DNA from: Pegea sp. RAD2-039
Lineage: Eukaryota; Chordata; Thaliacea; Salpida; Salpidae
Reading direction: 5' to 3'
Length of the DNA: 64,000 nt
Assembly: GCA_034620365.1 (NCBI GenBank)
Contig: JAQGEQ010000195.1
Span: 352,316 to 416,315, forward strand
This document shows positions 48,717-60,800 of the stretch, piece after piece (the stretch's first letter is position 1; the number at the start of each line of letters is the position of its first letter). The translations under genes were made by a program, and so were the position numbers. The notes beneath the pieces were generated by a model that had not been told where the DNA came from, did no database searches, and saw only the letters and a list, made by a program, of their open reading frames with translations.

Positions 48717-51700
48717 AAAAATGCCAAAATTACCGGATAATGACGTCATCTGTACTTCGCGGTCTGCTGCTTTCTCTTTCATTGTGATAAATTAAAATTA
48801 AGTGACGTCATTGTCTCTTATTTCAACACAAATAAAATTTGTAGTGAAAAAAAGAGTTTCTAATGAAAAAATTCAAATCATCGACGTTGTAAAAATCATT
48901 TTTCTGTTTTTTTATTTTTTTCTATGTTCGTTTACTGGTCGAAATAAAATGAATTTTTTTGAAATAAAAATTTCTGAAAATGTTCTTTTTTAAATAATTG
49001 ATAATGTGAAAATGAAGAAATTTGTTTTTAGATTGCTTCATATGATTTATTTATCTATTTGTCATCCTTAAAACATTTTCTATTTTCAAATTTTAATATT
49101 GGTCAGAAATAATTTGCTATTGGCTAAATATTTTTAGATTTAAATAAATGTTTTGTTTCCAATAAAATTAATTTTTTTATTTGTGAAGTACACTAAAAGG
49201 TTCTTTTCAAACTTTATAAATTTGAAATGAAAAATAAGATTTAAATTTAGAATAATTTGATGTAAAACATGAAGTCAAAACATAATATTTCTGATTTAAT
49301 TTCTAGTTTGTTTTAATTTACAAAATATTCTGAAAAAAACAAATTTATTTAAAAGTTTTTATCAAATCTTTAAAAATATTTTTATTTTACAATTTTACAA
49401 TTGGATTTTTAATAAAGTTAACCTTTCAAAAATATTCCATCAAAAATTTCTTTTCATAAAGTTGTTGTTTTCTTTGATTTATTTTTTAACAATAAAAGTT
49501 TTTGAATAATAACAGCAGAAAATCTGCAGGAAAATTAATTGGTTCAACTTGGTTAGAAGTCAATTCATTGAGAAGCTCGCGAGTTAGTGGTTACCATGAC
49601 AACCAACAATTGTGAAGTCTCTTCTTATTCATTATGTCACGTCACCACATGTGACGTCATCACATTAAGCTCTCTACTCCACAGCACTTTTGGTGGTCGA
49701 TTTTATGGTTTTCAAACAGAAAAAAACACAGAAATTTGAATCTAATAAAAAGTTGAGAAAGTTTCACAAAAAATTTAACAAATTTTGATTGGCTAAAAAA
49801 TCTCTTTCAATTTTCAAGGCTTTCTTAATTAAAAATTTTTAAGATTTTTAAATTTAATTTTTTTTAACTTCCAACATTAATTGTCGATGATGCCATCGTG
49901 GAAAAGCTTATCGACCGACCAATTAAAATGAGCTGAATTTTCAGCATTTTAATCTTACCTATTCGTTAATCTATTTGAAACATTTATTTTTACTTAATCT
50001 TTAATAAAAAAGAAACATATTCTAAACTAATCACAGATCTAGAAAGATGGTTTGAAGAATTGACAAACTTTTATTTTGCAATATTCAGATGTTTGTTGGA
50101 AATATCTTCAACAGCACATCGAGATATTGCTAATAAAAATTCGTGCGACCAGTCAGCAAATATCCAGTAAACAGTGGCCCTCTGATAACTAAAAATCATT
50201 TAACAACCAGTAAACATCTAATGACTAGCAACTAGTAGATAACCAACAACCATCCAATAACACAAAAAAGTTCAACTAAATCTTTAGCTTTCAAAAGAAC
50301 TTAATTATATATTGTTGGCGCTTTTTTTTCTCTAACGGATTTCATTAATTAAAAACAAAATAATTTTCAAACTGTAACTTTGGGTGGAGCAAAGATAAGC
50401 TAACTCACACAAGGCAAACAAACTGTTTACTGAGCAACATTTTATGTTAATTATTACTCATCCTCATCTCAATAGTTGCTTCAACTAAACTCAAAGTCCA
50501 AGGCTAATTGTCTTCAGACTGAAATTGAAGATTAAAAATTAACTAAAACATCTTTGATAAGAGTCAACTTTTATTGGCTCAATTGCAGAAAACAGTTTGT
50601 AAAAAATGATTTAAATGAAATGGATTTTATTTTTGATAAGTTAATAAAAATTGAATGACAATGTCAACTTATGTTTAATGGAGAATCAACTTTCATCAGT
50701 TATTTATTAAAATTCAAATCAAATATTTAATAAAACGACCATTTAATAGCATCATCAATGTTTACTTCCACTTATAACTTTTCTATCTCCTAAATTTGTT
50801 CAAACAAATATTGTTGAACAAATTATTCATCTTCAAAAAAACAAATATGTCAAAGAACAAGTTACAAACAGATTGCAAAATTAAAAGTTGGTCTTTGTCA
50901 GTTATTCTTCGTTAACTACAAAAAAGCTTTAAAATTAAATGTTAGCCTGAAACACTTTTGTGATCTCTAATTCATTATTTCGTATCGGAATAGAAAATCC
51001 CTTTCAATAAATGATAACTACATAAAATATTAAAACAAAACCAAAATAAGAAGTGAGTAGTGAGAAAAATAATTTAAAAGTAGAAATTTGACAAACTGCT
51101 GCTAATCTTATATAATAATTCAATTTTCATCATAAGAAACATCATAAAACTTTCAAAAAACTTCTTTTAAACTTTTTAAGTTTTTTAAATAAATAGCTTA
51201 AATACAATCGATAAGAGCACCATGTCTTAGTTGGTTATAGCGTCATTTTAGTAAACAGAAATCTTAGTTTGACTTTGAGGGTGTCGTTTTATGATTTACA
51301 AAATTCTTTAATAAGAAAGATTTAATTTAATTACAATAAATCTAGTTTTATGATTTTTTTCCTCTAAAACTAAAGATAAATATTTTGTTGGTAATTTTCA
51401 AGTATTTTTGAGACAGACATTGTATCAATTTTTCGAATTTTTCAGTGAATGATGACGTCACTATAATATACAAATGAAAATGTTCAATCTTGAAGAAAAA
51501 GGGAAATATTCATAAAACCATTTTTGTTTTGTGACCACAATTTTTCTTGTGGTCTTTAGTGGTGTTCCCAAGGCAACTATTGCTACTCTAATCTTTTTGA
51601 TATATTTGAATAGTATATCAGTAGAGTATTTTACCGCTTATGTAAATGTGTTGTCAAGCTCCTATGGTGCCTGAAATACAAGTCTGTAGTCGTTTATTCA

Positions 51701-51840
51701 GTCGTTGCTTATCGTTGTTATTAGCCGTCTTTTACAATTGAACAAAACTCTCTTAAAAATTATTTTCTGTAGAGTCTTCAACATTTAACATTATATCAAT
51801 GATGTTACAGATTCTTCTTCATCTTTAAATGATTTAGAAA
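48717..51840. other. AT-rich region after the CELSR gene
   Basis: Contains the CELSR 3' untranslated region with AATAAA at 48831. A few TGACGTCA copies occur up to about 49.66 kb, and one more near 51.46 kb. No gene was seen. Confidence 0.5.
48831..48836 (+). terminator. Polyadenylation signal AATAAA for CELSR
   Basis: Canonical hexamer 115 bases after the spliced-form stop codon. It is the first one downstream. Confidence 0.6.
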
Positions 51841-51844
51841 CCTA

Positions 51845-51955
51845 ATGCTCTTTGCCGACGATCCCAAACGTTTAATTACTGAATCTATTTATCTTCAAGC
51901 TTCTTTAGAGTCTACTAACCAATGGCTTCAATCTAGGAAACTAAAGCTAGTATGA
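51845..51955 (+). mobile_element. Reverse transcriptase fragment of a LINE
   Basis: The plus strand reads LMLFADDPKRLITESIYL, then a Trp and a C-terminal LKL, matching the catalytic (F/Y)ADD segment and following helix of non-LTR reverse transcriptases. Only this short part is intact, and a stop follows. It uses FADD, so it may come from a different family than the LINE at 53.85-56.70 kb. Confidence 0.65.
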
Positions 51956-52250
51956 CCTGCTTCGACCGAGAACGGCGATGCTATAAGACAGGGAAATAAT
52001 AATGGAGATCCAGTTGTTACCCATGCAGTAGGATTCCACTCTCCACGCCAACAAGGTTACCCAGCGGAATAAAAGGACTGATGCAGCTGCGCCCGGCTGG
52101 CGTCGCAAGAGTTATCAGAACGACACTTCGTACAGCGAAGAACTGCCTACAAGACTCTAACTTTAAATTCGGAGTTTCGCGTTTCCTAGAAGTATTGCCA
52201 TTATCGAGACTCACAGGGCCCTTTTACCCGGACTTTTTATGAACTTTTCT
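51956..52250. other. GC-richer segment of unknown origin
   Basis: About 300 bases with base use unlike the surroundings (GCTGCGCCCGGCTGGCGTCG near 52088). It lies between a reverse-transcriptase fragment and a retro-pseudogene, so it may be the 3' part of a retroelement or another processed copy. A 65-codon minus-strand frame here has no family I recognise. Confidence 0.35.
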
Positions 52251-52384
52251 AGTTTGGATTTCTTTGTCTATCAGTCTTTAAATTACAAAAAAAATGTTTA
52301 TATATTTTGAAAAACTTAAAAAAAAAATCTTCAAATTTATTAATTTATTCTTCTAAAAACTGCGGTACAAAAAAAGGAGCAACA

Positions 52385-53405
52385 ACATCTCATCCAAAGA
52401 CATCTATGTTGATGTAACTGAAGATATGTTGTATGCGAAGTTTTCTCAAGCTAGCCCAGTTCTTTCTATCGGGGGTTGTCATGATGTAGCCGATCTCTTA
52501 ACTACGATTAGGATAACTTTCAGAAATCAGCGTATACCGAGCGTGCTCTGGAATGAATCGATGAAAGGGTCGCCCAATTCGCGCTATGAGGAATCGGCCA
52601 GGTTCCACTCTTCGTAAATCTGGTTTTGGTAACATGTTTATCGATTATAAAGCCTCTTAGGATACTCTTTCTGCTTTTGGAAGCATCTTTTCTTGTATTA
52701 TATTGAAGGTTTCGTGCATTTTAAAACTGAAGGCTCAGCCTGCAAACAATTGAGAAAGTTAATAGATTGTTGATGATTAAGAAGAAGGTCAGCAAGTTTC
52801 TCAACCGTAGTCTGATTAACCAATAACGTCTACATTAAAAACTTCGCGGATAGACTCGATGAAACCAAGCTAGTCGAAATGTTTAGCCAATACAGAAAAG
52901 GGCTGATGGTACTTCCAAGGTTTTGGTTTTATTGCAATGAACCAATTGAATCAACCCTACTGAAGTACAAGTGGACTCTAATTCCTTGAAATCAAACGGT
53001 GGTAATAACTTGCTAATTAGTTTACTATAATAACGTCACGTGATTACTTTTAAGCGTTGTCTCAATTTTTACAGTTGAGCTTTATGTTGGTCGTGTTCAA
53101 AAGAAATAATAATGAGATGCTGGAATGAGAAGTCAGTTCGAAATGCAGAAGCAAGAACATATTCAAGGAGTTGATCCTTATATTAAGAACTTTGATAACG
53201 CAGTGGACGACGATAAGTTTCGAGAAGCTTTTACTCATCACTAACGCTAAGATTATGTCCAATAAGTCGGAAGGTTTTGGCTTCGTGTGTTTTAGTTTAC
53301 CTGAAGAAGCGACTGAAGCTGACTTGATGAATTGTTGGTAGCATTTGCACAGAGACGTGATCAACGTAAACTCGTTTTACTATTCGTTATATGAAGCTCA
53401 ATATA
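52385..53405 (+). pseudogene. Poly(A)-binding protein (PABPC) processed pseudogene
   Basis: Intronless remnant with the RNA-recognition motifs of cytoplasmic poly(A)-binding protein in order: VTEDMLYAKFSQASPVLSI (RRM1), KSGFGNMFI ... TLSAFGSIFSC (RRM2), NVYIKNFADRLDETKLVEMF (RRM3), ELYVGRVQKK, and VDPYIKNFDNAVDDDKFREA plus SEGFGFVCFSLPEEATEAD (RRM4). The pieces lie in different frames with several stops and frameshifts, so it cannot make a protein. The parent gene binds mRNA tails in translation; this copy probably came through LINE machinery. No clear poly(A) tail or target duplication remains. Similarity ends near YSLYEAQ, so the linker and C-terminal MLLE domain are missing. Confidence 0.85.
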
Positions 53406-53849
53406 GTATCGATTTTTGAGGTAATAATGAACAGATTAATTCAGAAATTTCTTTCTGATCCATTTGAACAATATTCTAAAAATAGTTTTTCAGATACAAA
53501 TTCATTGATGTAATTAAAAGATTTAAAAGAAACTCAAGACCTAAAAAGTACCCCAATGTAACCCACAACTAGAAAATTTAATTATATTTTTATACAGAAC
53601 TTTTCTAGAATGAGAAAATCTATTAGCCACAAAACTAAAAACCACATGATTCGATTTTATTCCAGTTTAATTCACAGACACAAACTGATAGTTTGAAGCT
53701 TTTGATTAAAATATACTTAATAAAGTAATTTTAGTTCGAATCTGTTGGATATCTTTCTATTTAAATAACTAAAAAAATTTAGAAATTAAAATTTATTTTG
53801 TTCTCATTTTTTAAGGTATAATTTTTAAATTTAAATTGCAAGGTTAAAA

Positions 53850-56710
53850 AACGGAAGTGGTAAACAACCACTGGTCCCACATCTTCCTTTTTCAAATCCT
53901 CACCGCACACAATTGTGAATACCATCCTTTCAGCCGAACATATCAATTCACAGAAGCCCATCATCAAATCTCACAAGCGTCAAAAAGACAATTCTTCTAC
54001 ATCATTAGATATGTTCTTCAACGCGCGGTCGATTATCAACAAAATTTCCAATAGGAAGCTCTTTTGCATTCCCAAGATTTCACATTTGTTTTTATTACTG
54101 AAACTTGGTTGAAACCGTTTTATCCTGATTCTTTTCTGATTGACTTAATCGTGTTTTGCGTTGTGACATACTGTTATAGAAGGCGATGGTGTTTATGTAA
54201 TTTACAAAACATCGCTTGCACCCATGATCTCAAGAATTCAGATCGATTCCAATTGTCCAGGATTTGAGATTATCGCTTTCGATTTTCATTACTCAAACTC
54301 CACATTTTCTCGATGTATATGTAATTACCTCTAAAATTAATGATGAGGTTACTATTAAGGTCTTATTGAAGATTTTGAAAAGTGTTGTGTGTCCTGAGTT
54401 ATCTATTTTGAGAGATTTAAATTTCAGTAAAATTGATTGGAATAACCCGAATTTAGCATTTATTGGAAAATCGCTTAACTTGGATAGCGATAATACTAAT
54501 TCACCCTTTCCAAGTCATGCCTTTGTAAGCTTCCTCAATGCCAATAATCTATCTCAGATGGTTACTTTTCTAACTCAAGTTAGTGGTAATACTTCGGATC
54601 TTTTTATCATATCAAAACCCGAGAAAATTATCTACGTTGATCAAAAAGAACCTTTTACTCCGACATGCGATCACAACATAATTGAATTCAAGCTCCATCA
54701 AAATGAATAAACGTTAAAACTTCAAGCAAACGGAATTTTATCGGAAATTTAATAATTAATTTATTAATAATAATTAATCATTAATGAATTTCTATCAGGT
54801 ATTGACTGAATTTCTGTTTTCAACTCTTCCGAAGACATCAATACTATTTACTCACGGTTTACTAACACCTTTAAAGAGTCAATTGAAAAATTCATGCCTT
54901 TTTATAGAGACAACATTTGACCAAATATTTAAGAAATCTACAACATTTAAAAAAAGCTTTCCTGCAAACAAACTAAAGCAGACTCATCCATCAAATCTCT
55001 ATACAAAGATCTTTGCATAGTTTACAATAAATCTATTTTTAATTTATATTTAGGAAGAGAAAGTGCAGTTTTATCTTCATCTAGCAAAAAAACTCTCTCG
55101 GACTTCATAAATCACAAGCTTAAGGCGAGATATCATTTAGCTCGCTTGCTTGATAACAACAACCAGCTTGTAATGGAACCAGAGAATAAAGCTGAGTTGC
55201 TAAACAATCAATTTAATAGCGTTTTTAGAACCGATGATGGTAATACTCCTTCTCTCTCCTACTCCAACATTCTTACAAATGTCTCTGATATGGTAGGACT
55301 TGACATAACGGTCAATATGGTATCTTAAACCATTTCCTCTATAAAATCATCAGTTTCCAACACCCCAGTTCAGATTCCAATTTTGTTTTTAAGAAAAACT
55401 ACTTTCTCTTTATCACTACTTTTATTGCTTTTCTTTAACATGACTCTGAGGCGAGGAAGAAAGCTATTATCACTCCAATTCATAAAAAGGGTCCCAGAAA
55501 CATCGCACTTAACTACTGGCCAGTTTCGCTGACTTCAGTTATTTGCAGAACTCCAGAACATATCATTCACAAACATATGACCAGTCATTTGATTGAGCAT
55601 CATCTAATATCTGATGTCCAACATGGCTTTGTGACGCGGAGATCTTTCCTGACTCAACATCTCACTTTTCTTAATGAGCTTACAGCTCATTCTGAAGGTA
55701 ATACTCCTTGTGACATCATATACTTCGATTTTGCTAAAGCGTTTGATTCTGTCCCACACAACAAGTTCATTATTGTATTGGAAAACTTAAAAATCAACAG
55801 CTTTATCTTACAGTTAATTGAAGATTACTTATCAGGTAGAACCCAACAAACTCGTGTAGAAAGATCTTTATCTACTTCTAGTCAAATCACTAGTGGTGTT
55901 CCTCATGGTTCTGTTCCGGGTCCCCTTCTCTTTCTAATTTTCATTGAAGACCTCATCAGAAGACTAGTAGCAGTAGATGATGTCAGAGTGTTTGTGTATT
56001 AAGATGATATCAAGTTATTATCTTGTAATCCTTCAAAACTTCAAACTGCACTAAATATTATATAAAACTGGTCTACAAATTGGCTGCTCAGAATCCAGCC
56101 AACAAAGTCTGAACTTTTAAATTTTTCTTGTAAACCAACTGCAAATTCCTTGAAACAATACTCCATCAATAGATTTGTTTAACGAGTATCTTAGACCTTG
56201 GCATTACTCTTTCATCTGACTTTAAATGGCACAATTATGTTTCCAAAATCTTTGGAAGATCAATCAACCTTGTCTACCTTTTTATAAAGACCTTTAATTC
56301 TAAGAATCCATGCTTTTTTATCAATCTTTTCGAATTGTACGTACGCCCAATTCTTGAATACAATGTCAGTGCATGGATGCCATATCAAGCTAGTGATATC
56401 AAAAAAATCGAATCTGTTCAGGCGACATTTACAAGATTTGTATCCAGGAAACTTAATATTAAATACGATAGTTGTAATAATCGTCTTAGCTTTTTAAATT
56501 TACATACTCTGGAAATTTGACGGATTAAATACGACTTAGTTCTTATTTTTTAAATTATCCACAATTAAATTGACCTTCAGTTTGATGATTTCTTTTCTAT
56601 TAGTTCTTTCTTCAAGTTATATCAACTCAAACGACACACCTTACATCTTAATAAGCCCATATCATCTGGTACATTTCAGGCACCCTCCTTCGCATTTATT
56701 GTAATAAATA
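53850..56710 (+). mobile_element. Decayed LINE (CR1/L2-like) with endonuclease and reverse transcriptase
   Basis: Non-LTR retrotransposon in broken frames. Endonuclease parts: FNARSI, VFITETWLKP (54.07 kb) and DLNFSKIDWNNP (54.41 kb). Reverse transcriptase parts: HLISDVQHGF, IIYFDFAKAFDSVPHN, GRTQQTRVE, SGVPHGSVPGPLLFLIFI, then DDIKLLS after a stop where YADD is expected, and LGITLSSDFKWHNYV. A thumb-like end follows (YVRPILEYNVSAWMPYQ). Stops and frameshifts fall throughout, so it is inactive. The 3' end near 56700 carries ATTGTAATAAATAGATAAATAA, a short-repeat tail as in CR1-type elements rather than a long poly(A). Confidence 0.88.
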
Positions 56711-57723
56711 GATAAATAACAAAATCTACTCAAGCATTCAATTAACTATACACATTTCTAAACGACCACAAAATTATACAAAGTAAAAAAATTACACTAA
56801 ACAACTTTTGTAATAAGGTTTCAATAGTAATAAATCAAACTTTCAACTTTGATCCTTAGAAGCTTGTGCTACTTTGTTACAAAGGAGATCTTGTAGCAAA
56901 TTTAAGGTTTGATTGACAAGTTTTGGACATTTTCACAAATATAGGAAATTTGATTTTTCAAAGTTATCCCAAAATAATTCATTGAGATCTATAATTGCTC
57001 AAATTTATTTCGCATAACTTAGGTAAACAATAGTGCAAAGTAATGTTGAATGTAATGGTCTTAATTTGACAAATATCAGTTTAAAATAAAACATTTTAAT
57101 CATCTTAGATAAAATATTGAAGTTTTATATCACAAAACGAATTTACCAAACAATTTTCGCTAAATAAAATTAGTTTTCAGAATTTTCTATTGATTTTGAT
57201 ATTTTATCTAAAATTTAGGAATTAAAAAATTGTCGTGAAGTAAATTATTCTTATCTAAATTAAAGATATTAAAAATTCTATCTAAAATCTATAAATATTA
57301 TTTGTAATATTGAACTTTTATAAGACTTAGCTGTTTTAACTTCCTCATATATTGCAATAGATTGACTTAGTTGCAAAACAAATCAATTAAACAAATAAAA
57401 GAAATCAGAAAAACAAATATTTAAATACAAAACATTTAGTTTGCTATACTTGAAACTCTGTTTTGTTTTTGAAAGTTATAGATCATCAGGCCACTACAAC
57501 TCAAGTTTAACAGGTGATTAAACTCTCCACTTGTACATCAATGATAGATAAGACTCTTACTATTGATGATGGCACAACTCAATCACGGATGCAAATAACG
57601 TGTCAGAAACAGTGAAAGTGAAAGCAAATTGCAACACGTTGACGTAAAAATACTGTGTTTTGCCGAGGTGGCAATTCTTACCAAGTACTTCAAATTGTTT
57701 TAGTCTTCCCACTTGAAAATCAG
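56711..57723. other. Intergenic region before the VWD gene
   Basis: AT-rich, with no gene seen. The last 250 bases are less AT-rich and presumably contain the upstream control region of the following gene. Confidence 0.45.
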
Positions 57724-57730
57724 TATATAA
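57724..57730 (+). promoter_or_regulatory. TATA box (TATATAA) of the sushi/VWD gene
   Basis: TATATAA about 165 bases before the chosen start codon, leaving room for a start of transcription near 57755 and a short leader. A clear TATA box suggests a strongly or tissue-specifically expressed secreted product (inference). Confidence 0.6.
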
Positions 57731-57888
57731 GGTAGATGCTGGTGACTATCAAACTATCAAAGGCGCTTCGTATTCGCCTCTTCTACTTATCAGTTTACTT
57801 CTGATTGAAATATATTTATCTGTTTGCTTGAGAAACAAAAATCAAGCCAACATACTACTTCAAAACGTTTTTTTTTACGAACTTTCGT

Positions 57889-60800
57889 ATGTTTTCAAAC
57901 TTTCTCTTCTTAACTGCTTTTTTGCTTCCATTATGGTGAGTTCATTGTTAAACTTGTATCTTTTTGTAAAGTTTTTGATAGAAAATATTTCTACATTTAA
58001 CGTAGAACTAGTGACACTGTAAGATAATCTATATTGTTGTAATATCAATTGTAGATCTTAAATTATGATTAATATTTAAAAAATTGTGTTTATTCTTTTT
58101 GCAGTGTGGTTGCAACTGTTGGTAAGTTAGAAAATGTTTTCTTAATCTTGATTAATGTATTGTAAAGTGTTTTTAAATGATTATTTTGTAATTTAGACGA
58201 CCGTGGCTTTTGTGCTGACTTTTCACAGCTTTCAAATGGAGATATCACTTATGAACAACAAGGCAATGAAATGTAATATTTAATTTTTTAAATTTATGAG
58301 CATCAATCTAAATCTTGAAAACTGTTTTTTAGAACTGCCACAGCAGTTTGTGATGTTGGTTATAAGTTTGAAGGATGTACGATCGGTGAAGAACTGACTT
58401 CAAAATGCCGCCCGCAAGATGGTACGTGGAGCCAAAGCGTTTTCCCTCAATGTATTGGTAAGTGTGAGGACTTTGTGAGATTCATGAGAAATAAATAAAA
58501 TGAGTTACATGGTAAACAGAGGCAAGATGTGAAGCCATGGATCCTGAAAACGCCGAAGATCTTGATTGTCAGGATGTAGGGTCGATGGTCCTTTGCAACA
58601 TTCGTTGTCGTAATGGATACCGCCCTAGTTCTGCTAATCTCTTTGTGTGTACGAAGGCAACTGGTGAATGGAATCCTCCTCTACCGGAAAAGAATCGATT
58701 TCCTTCTTGTATTCAAGGACATAAAAAGTAAATTTTTTGGACTTTTTTGAAACAACTTAATTACTTTTACTTTCAAAGATGTCGCTCTCTAGCACCACCT
58801 GTCAACGGATTTGTTGCATGTAATGTAACAGATGACGAGCAGCGATGCTTTCCTTCCTGTCCACAAGGTAATGTGTCAATTTCTTTTCCACAAATACCTT
58901 CAATGTTTGATATCTTGTTATTTGATATCTTCAAGGTTTCATGTTCTCGGCAAATATTCCTCGAAGTGGCTTTTACTACTGTGACGTAAATGGATACTGG
59001 AAGCCAGATAATATTCTTCCACAGTGTATTGAAGATCAAAACACTGTAGGTTTTTCTGCAAATTGAAAATCATTGTTGAAAATCAATTTCAATTAAACCT
59101 TTGGTTTTATAGGTCAATATGATTGGTTCTGGGCATTACACCGGTATTTACACTAATATCAAAGCACCAGCTAGTCAAGCAGGAACTTGTTACACCTGGG
59201 GTCAACATCATTACCGAACGTTTGATGGCACAGTCTTTAGATTCAATGGAGCTTGCAGCTACATCTTGGCTAAGGACCAGTTTGGAGGACGATTTACAGT
59301 TCATGTTCAAAACGATGAGAACTGTGATGGCTCTCAAGCTTCTTGCAAAAGGTTTGTTTGTTTCACAACACAAATGTGTTTACATATATTTTATATGATC
59401 AGTTTCAATCTTTTAACATTTAAATACCTATTTTCAGAAGCTTAGTTATTACTTATGGTGACGATCAGTTGACCTTAAAGAATGACCCAGTGACTGGTGA
59501 ACCAACTGCTTATGGCGAGGGTATGTCTAAGCTTTTCCTTCCTGAATATATCTATGGATTGTCTGTTGAGAAAATTGCTACATATATTGTTGTCAAGGTA
59601 AAGTTGGTTGTTTTAGAGAATAAAGTTTGGTTACAACAAGTAAAAGTATAAAAATAAGTTTTTTAAATGCCAAATTTTAATCCTTAGAGTGATGATAATT
59701 TGTTGAGTGTCAAATGGGATGGTGCTGAACAAATTTGGGTTCATGTAGCTGAAATAATGTTATATAAGACCTCTGGCTTATGTGGAACTTTCAACAGGTA
59801 AATTGTGATTTCCTTAGATATCAATGTCAAAGCTTGTTAAACAAACCGAAAAATAATTTTAGGGACAACTTGGATGATCTTACAATCTATGAAGGAAGCC
59901 AAGCTCGTACTGTCAATGATGTTGACATATTTGCAAACAACTGGAAATCTACATTAAGCTGTCGAAACGTAGCTAGCGAGCCCTACTGCAAATTTGGTGA
60001 AGGAGAACCAATTCAAAGTCGACTTCTAACTGGTTTGTTTAAAAAGTTAACTTAATTTTAAGTAGATATCTAACCAAACGTTTATTTCTTATAGGACGCG
60101 CTCTTGTTATGTGTTCAGCTATTATGTCTTCTATTTGCCAAGATGTTGTTGATCCTGTACCCTTCTTTGAAGCTTGCAAAGAAGATGTTTGCTTTTATGG
60201 AGGAGATGAAAGTTCAGTTTGTGCCTCAATGTCAGCTTACTTCAGGGAATGCTCAAGACGTGGTGTTCATGTAGATTGGAGAGGACCGGACTTATGTCCC
60301 GCTTCATGCCCAGTTGGTCAGTGAGCCTTATTAAGTACATGAAAATAGAAATAACTCATTCAAATTTTTGATTACGGTAGGAATGGTGTTTGATCAATGT
60401 GGTAGCTCTTGTCCACTTACTTGTTCTGGCCGAGAATACAATTGTGAAGACAAACATTGTATTGACGGCTGCCATTGTCCTCAAGGAACGTATTTGTACG
60501 ATGGCCAATGTGTCGAAAAAACCTCTTGTCCTTGTCAATTCGGAGAAAAGGTAAACTTTTGTATCCGAATATCAAATTTTTGATTTTGACTTGTTATTAA
60601 TAATCATTATGAAACTTCAGTCATATCAGCCAAAAAGCAAGATTCGTCGTGATTGTAACCAATGTGTATGTGCTCGAGGAAAATGGGTTTGCACTAAAAA
60701 CATTTGTGACGGAATCTGTAGAACATTTGGAGACAGGTGAGATATTAACTTATATCATAATGCTGATAGCTTTAACATTGAAACAAACTTCTTTGCCTCG

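Noticed and set aside
52017-52214. 65-codon minus-strand frame in the GC-richer segment
   Set aside because: No recognisable family, surrounded by retroelement debris; kept only as an unknown segment.
53062-53364. 100-codon minus-strand frame
   Set aside because: Antisense of the PABP pseudogene, whose plus-strand similarity explains the sequence.
57828-58022. 64-codon frame at the start of the VWD gene
   Set aside because: It is in another frame from the one giving the signal peptide and in-frame splice to the sushi exons.
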